Numbered from the stretch's first letter, positions 24,971-37,058 are shown. The stretch: DNA of 64,000 nt from G965198795 sp965198795 (GCA_965198795.1 OZ240674.1:558001-622000), one strand, 5' to 3'. A program made the numbers and translations. Notes: a model not told the origin generated them from the letters alone.

Positions 24971-25708
24971 ATGACCAGGAAAACAGCCCTGATCACCGGG
25001 TCGGGCCGGAACATTGGCAAGGCGTGCGCCCTTCGCCTGGCGTCGGACGGGTTCAATGTGGTTTTGAACGGCTCTGGCGGCAAGGACGCCTGCGAAGCCG
25101 TGGCGGAAGCGTGCCGGGCGAAGGGGACGGACGCGCTGGTCGTCATGGCGGACGTGGGCACGAGGGAGGGTTGCGAGGCGCTGGCGGATGCGGCGTTGGG
25201 TGAATTCGGACGGATCGACGTCTTGCTGAACAACGCCGCCGTCCGTCCCCCGGACAAGTTCCTGGATATGACGGAAGAGCAATGGTTCCGCGTTCTGGAT
25301 GTCGGACTGACCGCGTCCTTCCGCCTGTCGCGGGCTTTCCTGCCCGGCATGGTCGCGGGAGGCTGGGGCCGCATCGTCAACTTCGCCGGCATGAACGCCA
25401 TTCACGGCTATAACGGCCGCGCCCATGTGTCCGCGTCCAAGCATGGATCCTGGGGACTGACAAAAGCGCTCGCCAAGGAATTCGCCCCTCACGGCGTCAC
25501 CGCCAACATCATCTCGCCGGGTCCGATCAAGCCGGAAGAAGCGGAAGAGCATATGCGCAAGCACATCGAGGAGACAGCCCAAAAGGTCCCGTCCGGACGC
25601 ATGGGCGAACCGGCGGAGGTCGCGGCCATGGTGGGGCTGCTTTGCGCGCCCGGGGGCGGCTACGTTAATGGTCAACTCCTGCAGGTGAACGGAGGGGCGG
25701 AAACATGA
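24971..25708 (+). CDS. SDR family oxidoreductase lacking the canonical catalytic Ser/Tyr
   Basis: 245 residues with a classical Rossmann start (T-G-S-G-R-N-I-G-K-A), D-V-G in the adenine loop, L-L-N-N-A-A-V and a normal C-terminal motif (S-P-G-P-I-K-P, Y-V-N-G-Q-L-L-Q-V-N-G-G). Unusually, the active-site block reads N-F-A-G-M-N-A-I-H-G and A-H-V-S-A-S-K-H-G: the Lys is present but the YxxxK tyrosine position is Val and the catalytic Ser is replaced. The protein may use an unusual mechanism or be a binding protein. It overlaps the next gene as ATGA, so the two are translationally coupled. Confidence 0.88.
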   Translation: MTRKTALITGSGRNIGKACALRLASDGFNVVLNGSGGKDACEAVAEACRAKGTDALVVMADVGTREGCEALADAALGEFGRIDVLLNNAAVRPPDKFLDMTEEQWFRVLDVGLTASFRLSRAFLPGMVAGGWGRIVNFAGMNAIHGYNGRAHVSASKHGSWGLTKALAKEFAPHGVTANIISPGPIKPEEAEEHMRKHIEETAQKVPSGRMGEPAEVAAMVGLLCAPGGGYVNGQLLQVNGGAET

Positions 25709-26751
25709 CGATTCCCAGCGCCATGCGCGGCGTTCAATTAACCGGTTACGGCGGGCCGGAAATGCTGCGCTTGAAAGACGGCATCCCAACCCCGTCGCCC
25801 GCCCCGGCGGATGTGGTCGTCAAGGTCGCCGCCGCCGGGGTCAACAACACTGACGTCAACACCCGCGTCGGCTGGTATGCGAGGGGCGAGGTCGGCGGAG
25901 ACGACTCCACCTGGTCCGGGGCCGCGCTCCGGTTTCCCCGCATCCAGGGCGCCGACGTCTGCGGCCATATCGCCGTCGTTGGAGACGCGGTGGACGCGGC
26001 GCGCGTCGGAGAACGGGTCATCATCGAACCCTGCCTTTGGGAATGGGACGGCAAGCGGATGGACAGTCCCTATTACCTCGGTTCGGAATGCGATGGGGGG
26101 TTCGCCGAATATGTGCGCGCGCCCTCACGTTACGCGCACGCCGTCAACTCCGCTCTCAGCGATGTGGAGTTGGCGTCTTTCCCCTGTTCCTACTCGACGG
26201 CCGAGAACATGCTGACCCGGGCGCGGGTTCGGAAAGGCGACCGGGTTCTGGTGACCGGCGCCTCCGGCGGTGTGGGTTCCGCCGCCGTCCAACTGGCGCG
26301 CGCGCGCGGCGCCCATGTCATCGCCGTCACCAGCCCGGCGAAAGCTGACGGCCTGAAGGCTCTGGGCGCGGAGCAAACCGTCGGGCGAAACGATGATCTG
26401 GTGGAGGCCTTGGGCCGGAACAGCGTCGATGTGGTCATTGATCTGGTCGCGGGCCGGGCATGGCCCGCGCTGCTGGACGTCATGCGGCCGTTCGGCCGTT
26501 ATTCGGTCGCGGGCGCGATCGCGGGTCCGCTGGTGGAGCTGGACGTGCGCACGCTTTATCTCAAGGACCTGAGTTTCTTCGGCTGCACCGTTCTGGAACC
26601 GGAGGTCTTCGCCAATCTTGTGAGGCGCATCGAAAGCGGCGCCGTTGAACCGTTGGTCGCGGGCGTCTTTCCTCTGGAGGACATCGCCGCCGCCCAGGAA
26701 GCGTTCCAGCAAAAAGCCCATACGGGCAAACTCGTTCTGAGCGTGGGATAA
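25705..26751 (+). CDS. Zinc-type/MDR NADPH:quinone oxidoreductase-like alcohol dehydrogenase
   Basis: 348-residue medium-chain dehydrogenase/reductase. The N-terminal GroES-like fold (V-V-V-K-V-A-A-A-G-V-N-N-T-D, G-A-D-V-C-G-H-I-A-V-V-G) leads to the nucleotide domain V-T-G-A-S-G-G-V-G-S-A-A-V-Q-L-A. No structural zinc cysteines are seen, as in quinone oxidoreductases. It overlaps the SDR gene by four bases, completing a dehydrogenase trio. Substrate unknown. Confidence 0.9.
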   Translation: MTIPSAMRGVQLTGYGGPEMLRLKDGIPTPSPAPADVVVKVAAAGVNNTDVNTRVGWYARGEVGGDDSTWSGAALRFPRIQGADVCGHIAVVGDAVDAARVGERVIIEPCLWEWDGKRMDSPYYLGSECDGGFAEYVRAPSRYAHAVNSALSDVELASFPCSYSTAENMLTRARVRKGDRVLVTGASGGVGSAAVQLARARGAHVIAVTSPAKADGLKALGAEQTVGRNDDLVEALGRNSVDVVIDLVAGRAWPALLDVMRPFGRYSVAGAIAGPLVELDVRTLYLKDLSFFGCTVLEPEVFANLVRRIESGAVEPLVAGVFPLEDIAAAQEAFQQKAHTGKLVLSVG

Positions 26752-26772
26752 GGCCATGACCGGCGTTCATCC

Positions 26773-26820
26773 GCGCGGCGTTCCGGGCCGCAGCGGCGGG
26801 TGCGGCGCGGAACGCCGTGC
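26773..26820 (+). terminator. Strong hairpin, candidate terminator after the dehydrogenase trio
   Basis: The core arms GGCGTTCCG (26777-26785) and CGGAACGCC (26808-26816) pair perfectly; four more outer pairs including one G-U extend the stem to 13 bp. It begins 21 bases after the MDR stop. There is no T-run, so it may act as a Rho-independent terminator only weakly or stabilise the mRNA end. Confidence 0.5.
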
Positions 26821-27240
26821 TAGTAAATCGTTGGCCGAGGGGCTTGCCAAGGCCTCAAGCGCACGGCTGCAATAAAGACACTGACCCCAGGCTTTTTCAA
26901 CATGCTCTCCTCCCCCTGCGTGACTTGGTTGTTGGTGTTACTCGGCAATTTAGAGGAGCGGAGTCATTATCATTATCCGTCATTCTCCGGGCAAGGACCT
27001 GGCTGTCCAGCGGACCCCGCTGATGATCTCCATGCCGCCGGACCAGGCGCGGCCGGGTTCCACCTCATTCCCGATAAGAATGAAAACTGACTGACTTCAG
27101 ACCGGCCTGGGATATCATGCGGTCCCGAGCCGGGCTGTCCGAAGACATCCAAAACAGCTGTAAAAAATCCCACGCGTCCGGCCAAATGTTTGGTCCCGGC
27201 ATTTGATGGCGCGGATTTCCATTGGACTGGAAGGACTCCC
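26821..27240. other. Intergenic stretch without recognisable gene
   Basis: About 420 bases between the hairpin and the IS481 remnant. The open frames here have no family features and look like chance frames. It could contain the 5' end sequence of the adjacent IS481 element, but I could not define a terminal repeat. Confidence 0.5.
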
Positions 27241-27494
27241 ATGGGATGGGTATTACGCGGGAGCGCCGTGACGGCGGAGGCGGTCCGCCGGCTAATACAA
27301 GATAGTAGTCATGAGAGCCAGAGAGCGATCCAAAGCGTTACGGGATCAATCCGAAGACCGCCGCCAAATGGAAGAAACGATCCTGGGCGAGGGATTCGCC
27401 GGCGGGGCCAGGAGAGCCCAAACCTGCGGTCTTGACGATTGAAAAAGAAGCTGTTTTTGCCGCTTTCCGTCAGCGGGCGGATAATCGCCGCCAA
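27241..27494 (+). pseudogene. IS481-family transposase, N-terminal remnant
   Basis: The frame at 27241 begins M-G-W-V-L-R-G-S-A-V-T-A-E-A-V-R-R, the usual N-terminus of one IS481 subgroup, then shifts. A second frame continues R-Y-G-I-N-P-K-T-A-A-K-W-K-K-R-S, G-P-G-E-P-K-P-A-V-L-T-I-E-K-E-A and F-A-A-F-R-Q-R-A-D before the similarity stops. The helix-turn-helix end of the protein is thus present but frameshifted, and the catalytic DDE domain is absent. Confidence 0.8.
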
Positions 27495-27573
27495 CGCGTT
27501 CGAGGCGCTGGTTTATGATGTTCGCCGCCGCGCCGCATCGGCTATAACGGTCCTTAAGATGTAAGGAGCCGTT

Positions 27574-28776
27574 ATGGATCTAGCCCTGCCTGAACACGTT
27601 GACGCCGTTCGTCTGCAAATTCGCGAGTTCGTCGAAGAAGAGGTCATGCCGCTGGAGGCGGACCGCTCGAATTACGACGCTCATGAAAATATCCGCGAGG
27701 ACGTGCTGGAAGGCGTCCGCGCCAAGGCCAAGGCCGCCGGGCTCTGGGCGCTCGGGATGCCGGAAGAACGGGGCGGAAGGGGCTTCGGCGCCGTCGGCAT
27801 GGCGGCGTGCTATGAGGAAATGAACCGCTCCATTTTCGGGCCTGTTTGTTTCAACGCGGCGGCGCCTGACGACGGCAATATGTTCGTGCTGAATAAGGTG
27901 GCGACGGAAGCGCAGAAGGAAAAGTGGCTCCAGCCGATCATCGACGGCCGGGCGCGCTCTTCCATTGTCATGACCGAGCCCGCCCCCGGATCGGGGTCCG
28001 ACCCCGGCGGTATGATGCTGACCCGCGCGACGCCCAAAGGGAACGGCTCCTGGGTGATCCAGGGACGCAAGTGGTATATCACGGGCGCGCGGTCCGCGTC
28101 GCACTTTATCCTTTTGGCGCGCACGTCGGACGAGGAGCGGCGCAACCTGACCGCTTTTCTGTTCCATAAAGACCAGCCTGGCTGGGAGATCGTCCGGCGC
28201 ATCCCGATCATGGGGCCGGAGGAACACGGCGGGCATTGCGAACTGAAGTTCGACGGGCTGGAAATCCCCGACGAGAACCGCTTGATGGGTGTTGGAGAGG
28301 GGATGAAGTGCGTGCAAATCCGCCTTGGCGCCGCGCGTCTCACTCACTGCATGCGCTGGCTGGGCCTGTCCAGGCGCGCTCTCGAAATCGCCCGGGAACA
28401 TATCGGCGCCCGCATGGCGTTTGGCGCGAAACTGGCGGACCGGGAGAGCGTCCAACTGCTTATGGGCCACGCCGCCATGCAAATCCAGACGGGCAGACTG
28501 CTGACCATGCAGGCGGCTTACAAGCTGGACCGGGGCGAACGCGCGCGGGCGGAAGTCTCTGCCGCCAAGGTGCAGGTCGCGGACACGCTGCACACCTGTG
28601 TGGACACGGCCATTCAATTGCTGGGCGGCAAGGGCTATTCCAAGGACACGGTGCTGGAATGGATGTACCGTTACGCCCGCCAGGCCCGGCTGGTGGACGG
28701 CGCGTCGGAAGTGCACAAGATGATCATCGCCAACCAGTTCCGCGAGAAAGGCGCCGATTTCTGGTCATGGGGCTGA
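27574..28776 (+). CDS. Acyl-CoA dehydrogenase (LvaC/ACAD11-like context)
   Basis: 400 residues behind AAGGAG. An acyl-CoA dehydrogenase fold: E-M-N-R-S at the substrate edge, V-M-T-E-P-A-P-G-S-G-S-D in the FAD region, W-Y-I-T-G-A-R, and the C-terminal A-I-Q-L-L-G-G-K-G-Y-S-K-D-T with R-Q-A-R-L-V-D-G-A-S-E-V. It overlaps the next gene, an APH-type kinase, by 10 bases, which is followed by a DUF6285 gene. This trio matches the order and partners of the bacterial levulinate genes LvaC-LvaA-LvaB, in which the kinase phosphorylates 4-hydroxyacyl-CoA and the dehydrogenase-like protein turns 4-phosphoacyl-CoA towards beta-oxidation. The role is inferred from context. Confidence 0.92.
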   Translation: MDLALPEHVDAVRLQIREFVEEEVMPLEADRSNYDAHENIREDVLEGVRAKAKAAGLWALGMPEERGGRGFGAVGMAACYEEMNRSIFGPVCFNAAAPDDGNMFVLNKVATEAQKEKWLQPIIDGRARSSIVMTEPAPGSGSDPGGMMLTRATPKGNGSWVIQGRKWYITGARSASHFILLARTSDEERRNLTAFLFHKDQPGWEIVRRIPIMGPEEHGGHCELKFDGLEIPDENRLMGVGEGMKCVQIRLGAARLTHCMRWLGLSRRALEIAREHIGARMAFGAKLADRESVQLLMGHAAMQIQTGRLLTMQAAYKLDRGERARAEVSAAKVQVADTLHTCVDTAIQLLGGKGYSKDTVLEWMYRYARQARLVDGASEVHKMIIANQFREKGADFWSWG

Positions 28777-29771
28777 CACGGAGAAACTGGCCCGCGCTTG
28801 AAGCCTATATCGCAAAGCGCGCGGGCGCCGGGTGCCGCGTCACGGCGCTGGACAGGCTTTCCGGCGGAGCCATTCAGGAAAACTATCATCTGAAGCTGAC
28901 CATGGCGGGCGGCGAATGGCGGGGCGAGCACGACCTGGTGCTAAGGCGCGACAGCCCGTCGTCCGTCCCCGTTTCGCTTAGCCGCGCGCGGGAATACGCG
29001 CTTTTGAAAACGGTCTGCGGCGCGGGCGTGAAAGCGCCCAGGCCGTGCCTGCTTTGCGAAGACGAGAGCGTGATCGGCGGGCCGTTCTTCATCATGCGTT
29101 TCGCGAAAGGGGAAACGGCGGGACATAAGCTGGCGAAAGCGCCGCCGTCCGACGCCCTGGTGCGTGATATCGGCGCGAACCTGGCGCGGCTTCACGCCTT
29201 GACGCCGCCGATTGACGTCTTGGATTTCCTGCCTGTTCCGGAAGCGCCCGCCGCAAAAGCCCGCATCGCGGATTACCGCGGGTTCCTTGACGCGCTGCCG
29301 GGCGTCCATCCGGCGGTTGAATGGGGCCTGACGTGGTGCGAGCGGCATTCGCCGCCCGACGGCGCGCTGGTTCTCTGCCACCGGGATTACCGCACCGGCA
29401 ATCTGGTGATCGACGGCGAGGAATTGGTGACGGCGCTTGATTGGGAATTCGCGGGTTTTTCATCCCCCCTAGAGGACATCGGCTGGTTTCTGGCGAAGTG
29501 CTGGCGGTTTGGAAGAAACGGCCAGGAAGCCGGCGGACTCGGGGCCCGCGACGCCTTCTATGCGGGCTATGAGGAGGCGTCGGGCTGCGTGATCGACCGG
29601 AAAGCGGTCTATTTTTGGGAAGTAATGGCGCATATCCGTTGGGCCGTGATCGCGCTTCAGCAGGCGCGCCGCCATGTTTCGGGCGAAGAGGAAAACATCG
29701 AGATGGCGTTGACGGCGCATGTGGCGCCCACGCTGGAATATGAGATTTTGTCCATGACGGGACCTGAATGA
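28767..29771 (+). CDS. APH-type phosphotransferase (LvaA-like 4-hydroxyacyl-CoA kinase candidate)
   Basis: 334 residues from ATG 28767, overlapping the dehydrogenase stop by 10 bases; this start gives a normal N-terminus. The aminoglycoside-phosphotransferase fold is evident: L-S-G-G-A-I-Q-E-N-Y nucleotide loop, the Brenner motif C-H-R-D-Y-R-T-G-N (H-x-D-x-x-x-x-N) and the Mg-binding D-W-E-F-A-G-F-S-S-P-L-E-D-I-G-W. Kinases of this type fused or adjacent to acyl-CoA dehydrogenases phosphorylate hydroxyacyl-CoA (mammalian ACAD10/11, bacterial LvaA). Coupled to DUF6285 downstream with an ATGA-style overlap. Confidence 0.9.
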   Translation: MGLTRRNWPALEAYIAKRAGAGCRVTALDRLSGGAIQENYHLKLTMAGGEWRGEHDLVLRRDSPSSVPVSLSRAREYALLKTVCGAGVKAPRPCLLCEDESVIGGPFFIMRFAKGETAGHKLAKAPPSDALVRDIGANLARLHALTPPIDVLDFLPVPEAPAAKARIADYRGFLDALPGVHPAVEWGLTWCERHSPPDGALVLCHRDYRTGNLVIDGEELVTALDWEFAGFSSPLEDIGWFLAKCWRFGRNGQEAGGLGARDAFYAGYEEASGCVIDRKAVYFWEVMAHIRWAVIALQQARRHVSGEEENIEMALTAHVAPTLEYEILSMTGPE

Positions 29772-30067
29772 TGAGAGACCAGCCATCGGGATTGGACTTG
29801 CTGGCCATCGCCCGGAAAGTGGCGCGCGAAGACCTGGCCGCCGGGCTTTCAGGCGGCGACCGCCACAAAGCGTTGATGATCGCCAACGCCATCGCCATCG
29901 CCGCCCGGCAGTTGGAAGAAAAGCCGTTTGAGCCTGTCCTCGACCTGACGGCGCTCAAGCGAGACATCCGGGCCGGCCGGTTGGACGCGGACGCCCATGC
30001 GGCGCTCATGACCTTGACGCTCGCCAAGCTCAAGGAGAGCAATCCGAAATACCCGGCGGGTGATTAG
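29768..30067 (+). CDS. DUF6285 small protein (LvaB-like)
   Basis: A 99-residue protein, helical, beginning G-L-D-L-L-A-I-A-R-K-V-A-R-E-D and containing K-A-L-M-I-A-N-A-I-A-I-A-A-R-Q-L, the pattern of DUF6285. Start overlaps the kinase stop by four bases. In Pseudomonas the small LvaB protein is required with LvaA for phosphorylation of 4-hydroxyacyl-CoA; size and position fit. The equation of LvaB with DUF6285 is from memory and not certain. Confidence 0.8.
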   Translation: MMRDQPSGLDLLAIARKVAREDLAAGLSGGDRHKALMIANAIAIAARQLEEKPFEPVLDLTALKRDIRAGRLDADAHAALMTLTLAKLKESNPKYPAGD

Positions 30068-30201
30068 CGTCACGCGGCTGACCCGGCGCCGGCGGCCGGG
30101 CGCGGCCTTGCCGAACCGCCGTTCCGGCGCCCTTGCCGCGTGGGCGGGGTTTGCATGACGACCCCTCATGGGCCGGTACGTCACCCCCGCGCCTTTAATT
30201 C

Positions 30202-30302
30202 GTCACCCCCGCGAAGGCGGGCGTCCAGTGCGGCGGCCCGCGTTCCAAGCCAGTCATGCGTGACAAAGCGATGGTCTGAATTCCCGCCCTCGCGGGAATG
30301 AC
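30202..30302. repeat. Two-hairpin palindromic element (copy A)
   Basis: GTCACCCCCGCGAAGGCGGG at the left and TTCCCGCCCTCGCGGGAATG at the right form two short hairpins around a unique middle containing GCGTTCC, GTCATGCGTGAC and ATGGTCTGAA. The same architecture recurs at 62963-63109. This is a REP/BIME-like bacterial interspersed element. Confidence 0.8.
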
Positions 30303-30512
30303 ATGCTGACGTTGGGCGAGGCCGTCACGCAATCCTCCAGCGCCGCGCCCGCCGACGCAAGTCGGACCGGCCGGCAACTCGGCCTTGAGGATTGTTCGCC
30401 CGTCGGCGGACCCGCCCAAATAGGCATCCGCGCCTCCGCTGAGTTGCGGAGCACAAAGCTCACGGGGCGGCCATTGCGCGCCCTTTTCGCCTTTGTTGCC
30501 CGCCTCCCAATC

Positions 30513-31041
30513 TTAAACGGTAGACCCCGGCGCATAAACTTCGACCTCATCCCACGGCGTGCCCCGCAGCAATTTGATTTGGTCGGGGTCTTCAAGGGTT
30601 TCACCATGCCTCGGTATTGATAGCGCCGACCGTTGATAGAACGGGGTCAAGACCGGCTAAGTCCAAGCAATGTTCTGGACCATAAGTGAACGTACGGAGG
30701 GCGCGTAGCGCATGACGCCAATTGTCCGGTAAAACCGAATGCCAATTGGGATAGGAAAAGTCATCCCGGTCTCCGGTTTCATGACTAACCAATTAGATGC
30801 CCGCGATCTTCCCCCTTAACCCAGGATCGATATCAAGTTCGCTTGATTTCGTGATGTAGCAGACAGTGATGAAGGGGTCGGTCAATTCCTTGAGTAAAGT
30901 GCTCTGACTTTCCTGGTGTGTCCAACTGACCATGCCCCATGTTTTTAGAGGCCAGTCCCATAAGGACGTTAACAAAACGCTGTGGCCGCGATCCCAAATA
31001 TTACTTGGCGGCGCCCCGGTTTCGTGGGCAGCCGCGCTCAC
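30513..31041 (-). pseudogene. Uncharacterised soluble protein, broken by in-frame stop and frameshift
   Basis: Starting at 31041 the minus strand reads S-N-I-W-D-R-G-H-S-V-L-L-T-S-L-W-D-W-P and I-T-V-C-Y-I-T-K-S-S-E-L-D-I-D-P, then meets TAA at 30793-30795 but continues in the same frame with L-V-S-H-E-T-G-D-R-D-D-F-S-Y-P and W-R-H-A-L-R-A-L-R-T-F-T-Y. Near 30603 the frame changes, and the coherent text G-E-T-L-E-D-P-D-Q-I-K-L-L-R-G-T-P-W-D-E and V-E-V-Y-A-P-G-S-T-V follows to a stop at 30513. The joined product would be about 170 residues. I recognise the style of a conserved family but cannot name it. Confidence 0.65.
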
Positions 31042-31218
31042 GCGCCTGTCCCCGGCGGAACTTACGGGGTCGTTTTTGTGCAGAAATCAAAAGGGCTTCC
31101 CGAGCGTCCGGCACCGCTCCCGGACCGCCTGCCGGCATGGATGCGTTCGAGGATTCCGATGGCGATCATATCCTCTTATAAATGGCCCATGGCGGCCCTG
31201 CGCGTCCCCCGCCGCCGC

Positions 31219-34935
<3,717 letters not shown>

Positions 34936-34956
34936 GGCGCGTGCTTTCAAGACTGA

Positions 34957-35916
34957 TTATTCCGCTGCCGCAGCGTCGGCGCGAACGCCGAGGATATGGC
35001 AGGTGGCGAAACTTAGGTCCGCCTGATTCAAGGTGTAGAAGTGGAATTGCTTGACGCCGTAGGCATGGAGCGCGCGGCACTGCTCGGCGGCGAGCGAGGC
35101 GGCGACCAGCTTGTGCGTCATCGGGTCGTTCTCAAGTCCCTCGAACAACTCTCCCATCCATTTCGGCACGCTGGCGCCGCAGCGGGCGGAGAACCGCGCG
35201 ACGTTCTTGAAATTATGGATCGGCATGACGCCTGGAATGATCGGCGCCGTGATGCCGGCGGCTCGCGCCCGGTCCAGGAATCGCGGAAAGATATCGACGT
35301 CGAGGAAATATTGCGTAATGGCCCGATCGGCGCCGGCGTCGATTTTCCGCTTCAGGTTATCCAAATCGGCGTCGGGGCCGGCGGCGTCCGGGTGCGCTTC
35401 AGGATAGGCGCCGACGCTGATCTCGAAGCCGGCGATTTTTTTGAGGCCCGCCACGAGATCATTGGCGTAGGCGTAGCCGCCCGGATGAGGCTGATAGGTG
35501 GTTTGGCCTTTTGGCGCGTCACCGCGAAGCGCGACGATATGGCGCACGCCGGCGTCCCAATAGGCCCGAGCCACGTCATCGACCTCTTCGCGGGTCGCCT
35601 CGACGCATGTCAAGTGGGCGGCGGGCTTCAACCCGGTTTCGGTCAAAATCCGGGAGACCGTCGCGTGGGTGCGCTCCCGGGTCGAGCCGCCGGCGCCGTA
35701 GGTGACCGATACATAATCGGGGGATAACGGCGCCAGACGCTGAATACTGTTCCAAAGCGTCTGTTCGGACCCTTCCGAGGCGGGCGGGAAAAACTCGAAC
35801 GACACCGAGACGTCAGCCGGCAAAGGAGCCGAGATGGACAGGTTCGGCAAGGGCGGGCGGCCCTTGGCGGTCATATGCTGAATGTCGGTGATGACGTCTC
35901 GGGCGCGGCGTATCAT
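34957..35916 (-). CDS. metF: 5,10-methylenetetrahydrofolate reductase
   Basis: 319 residues from ATG 35916 (10 bases after the regulator gene's stop); ATG 35874 is an alternative and an extended frame to 35988 overlaps the regulator and is rejected. MetF features: S-F-E-F-F-P-P near the start, S-V-T-Y-G-A-G-G-S-T-R-E-R-T, H-L-T-C-V-E-A-T, A-L-R-G-D-A-P-K-G, A-D-R-A-I-T-Q-Y-F-L-D-V and P-G-V-M-P-I. It reduces CH2-THF to 5-methyl-THF for MetH. A run of alanines (D-A-A-A-A-E) closes the protein. Confidence 0.97.
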   Translation of the reverse strand: MIRRARDVITDIQHMTAKGRPPLPNLSISAPLPADVSVSFEFFPPASEGSEQTLWNSIQRLAPLSPDYVSVTYGAGGSTRERTHATVSRILTETGLKPAAHLTCVEATREEVDDVARAYWDAGVRHIVALRGDAPKGQTTYQPHPGGYAYANDLVAGLKKIAGFEISVGAYPEAHPDAAGPDADLDNLKRKIDAGADRAITQYFLDVDIFPRFLDRARAAGITAPIIPGVMPIHNFKNVARFSARCGASVPKWMGELFEGLENDPMTHKLVAASLAAEQCRALHAYGVKQFHFYTLNQADLSFATCHILGVRADAAAAE

Positions 35917-35926
35917 TGGACGGTCG

Positions 35927-36919
35927 CTATTGAATGGTTTCTGTCGTGTCGCGGCTGTATCGCGGAACAAAGGAGACGGCGGTCTCATTCTTTTGCGCGA
36001 GCCAAATGGAAACGGTAAGCGGATTGCCCGGCAGCCGCCGGGTCTTGACCAGTTTCAGACCGGCGGCGGAGCACCAGCTTTCAACCTCGTCATCCTTGAA
36101 GCCCAGGCGCCGGTGCTTGTGTTCGCGGCGAAGGTCCTCCAGATCATGCGGGGCGAAATCGGCGATCAAAAGATGGCCGTCGGACGTCATCACTTGCGAC
36201 GCCGTCTCAATCGCCGACGCGGGATCGTCGAGGAAGTGCAGAACCTGATGAATGGTGATGGCGTCGAAGCTGCCGGACGGGAAAGGCAACCGCGCCAGAT
36301 TGGCGTGGCGGACCTTGATGTGCGTCGCGCCGGCTTTTTCCAGATTGGCGCGGGCGACGGCCAGCATTTCGCGGCTGATGTCGACGCCTTGGCCGTGTTC
36401 GATGCGGTCCGCCATCAGCTCCAAGATGCGGCCCGTGCCCGTGCCGATATCCAGCAGGTTCCTGATCCCGGCGCTGGGCAACAGATCGAGCATGGCGGCT
36501 TCCACTTGCGCGTCATCGACATGAAGCGAGCGGAGCCGGTCCCAAAATTGGGCGTTTTGATTGAAGTATTGAGCGGCTTCCTCGGCGCGCTCCAACTTGA
36601 TCCGGGCGAGGCGTTCGCGGTCGCGTTTTAAAACGGCGTCATTCAACGGCGCCAGATCAACCAGCCGTCTGGCGGGTTCCGCCAAGGGACCGGAAGAGAT
36701 CAGTCCATAGAACACCCAGCCGCCTTCCGGCGTGCGATCCAGAAGACCTGCGTGAGTCAGGACTTTCAAGTGGCGGGACACCCGCGGCTGGGACTGGTCG
36801 AGCACCCGGACCAATTCGGTGACGGTCACGTCACCGGACGCGCAAAGCACGAGAATACGCAGCCGCGTCGGTTCGGCGGCCGCGCGCATCGCTTCCATGA
36901 CATGATCCATGCTTAACAT
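35927..36919 (-). CDS. ArsR-type regulator fused to SAM-dependent methyltransferase domain (SahR-like)
   Basis: 330 residues. Residues about 5-90 form an ArsR winged helix (M-R-A-A-A-E-P-T-R-L-R-I-L, D-Q-S-Q-P-R-V-S-R-H-L-K-V-L, G-L-L-D-R-T); no metal-binding C-x-C-x-x-D is seen. From about 150 a Rossmann methyltransferase domain follows (L-L-D-I-G-T-G-T-G-R-I-L-E-L, D-I-S-R-E-M-L). Regulators of this build upstream of metF/metH respond to S-adenosyl compounds (for example SahR, which senses S-adenosylhomocysteine). Two palindromes cover its own start, suggesting autorepression and control of metF-metH. The start may be ATG 36919 or ATG 36910; no Shine-Dalgarno is visible. Confidence 0.88.
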   Translation of the reverse strand: MLSMDHVMEAMRAAAEPTRLRILVLCASGDVTVTELVRVLDQSQPRVSRHLKVLTHAGLLDRTPEGGWVFYGLISSGPLAEPARRLVDLAPLNDAVLKRDRERLARIKLERAEEAAQYFNQNAQFWDRLRSLHVDDAQVEAAMLDLLPSAGIRNLLDIGTGTGRILELMADRIEHGQGVDISREMLAVARANLEKAGATHIKVRHANLARLPFPSGSFDAITIHQVLHFLDDPASAIETASQVMTSDGHLLIADFAPHDLEDLRREHKHRRLGFKDDEVESWCSAAGLKLVKTRRLPGNPLTVSIWLAQKNETAVSFVPRYSRDTTETIQ

Positions 36920-36951
36920 AAAGAGAGTTTTATATATAAAGATATATTTAT
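36918..36951 (-). promoter_or_regulatory. Two tandem operator-like palindromes upstream of the ArsR-type regulator
   Basis: ATAAAGAGAGTTTTAT (36918-36933) and ATAAAGATATATTTAT (36936-36951) share the outer arms ATAAA/TTTAT and lie 18 bp centre to centre, i.e. on nearly the same DNA face. The proximal site includes the first bases of the start codon of the regulator gene. The core of the distal site (ATAT) is symmetric. This is the expected position for an autoregulatory operator controlling regulator-metF-metH. Confidence 0.65.
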
Positions 36952-37058
36952 GTCAATATAAAATCTTGACCACCCGGCGAACGTCAAACCCCAGCGGATA
37001 GGGACTTGCATCCCACGCCGGACCTGATAATTCGAAGGGAAGAAAGAGGAGACGACCC

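Noticed and set aside
30303..30620. 105-codon plus-strand frame between the palindromic element and the broken gene
   Set aside because: The minus strand in this stretch carries the C-terminal end of a broken gene with recognisable text; the plus-strand frame has no family pattern and begins inside the palindromic element.
36918..36951. Promoter -10/-35 interpretation of the AT-rich palindromes
   Set aside because: TATAAT-like strings do occur here, but two symmetric repeats with equal arms and spacing are better explained as operators; both may be true.
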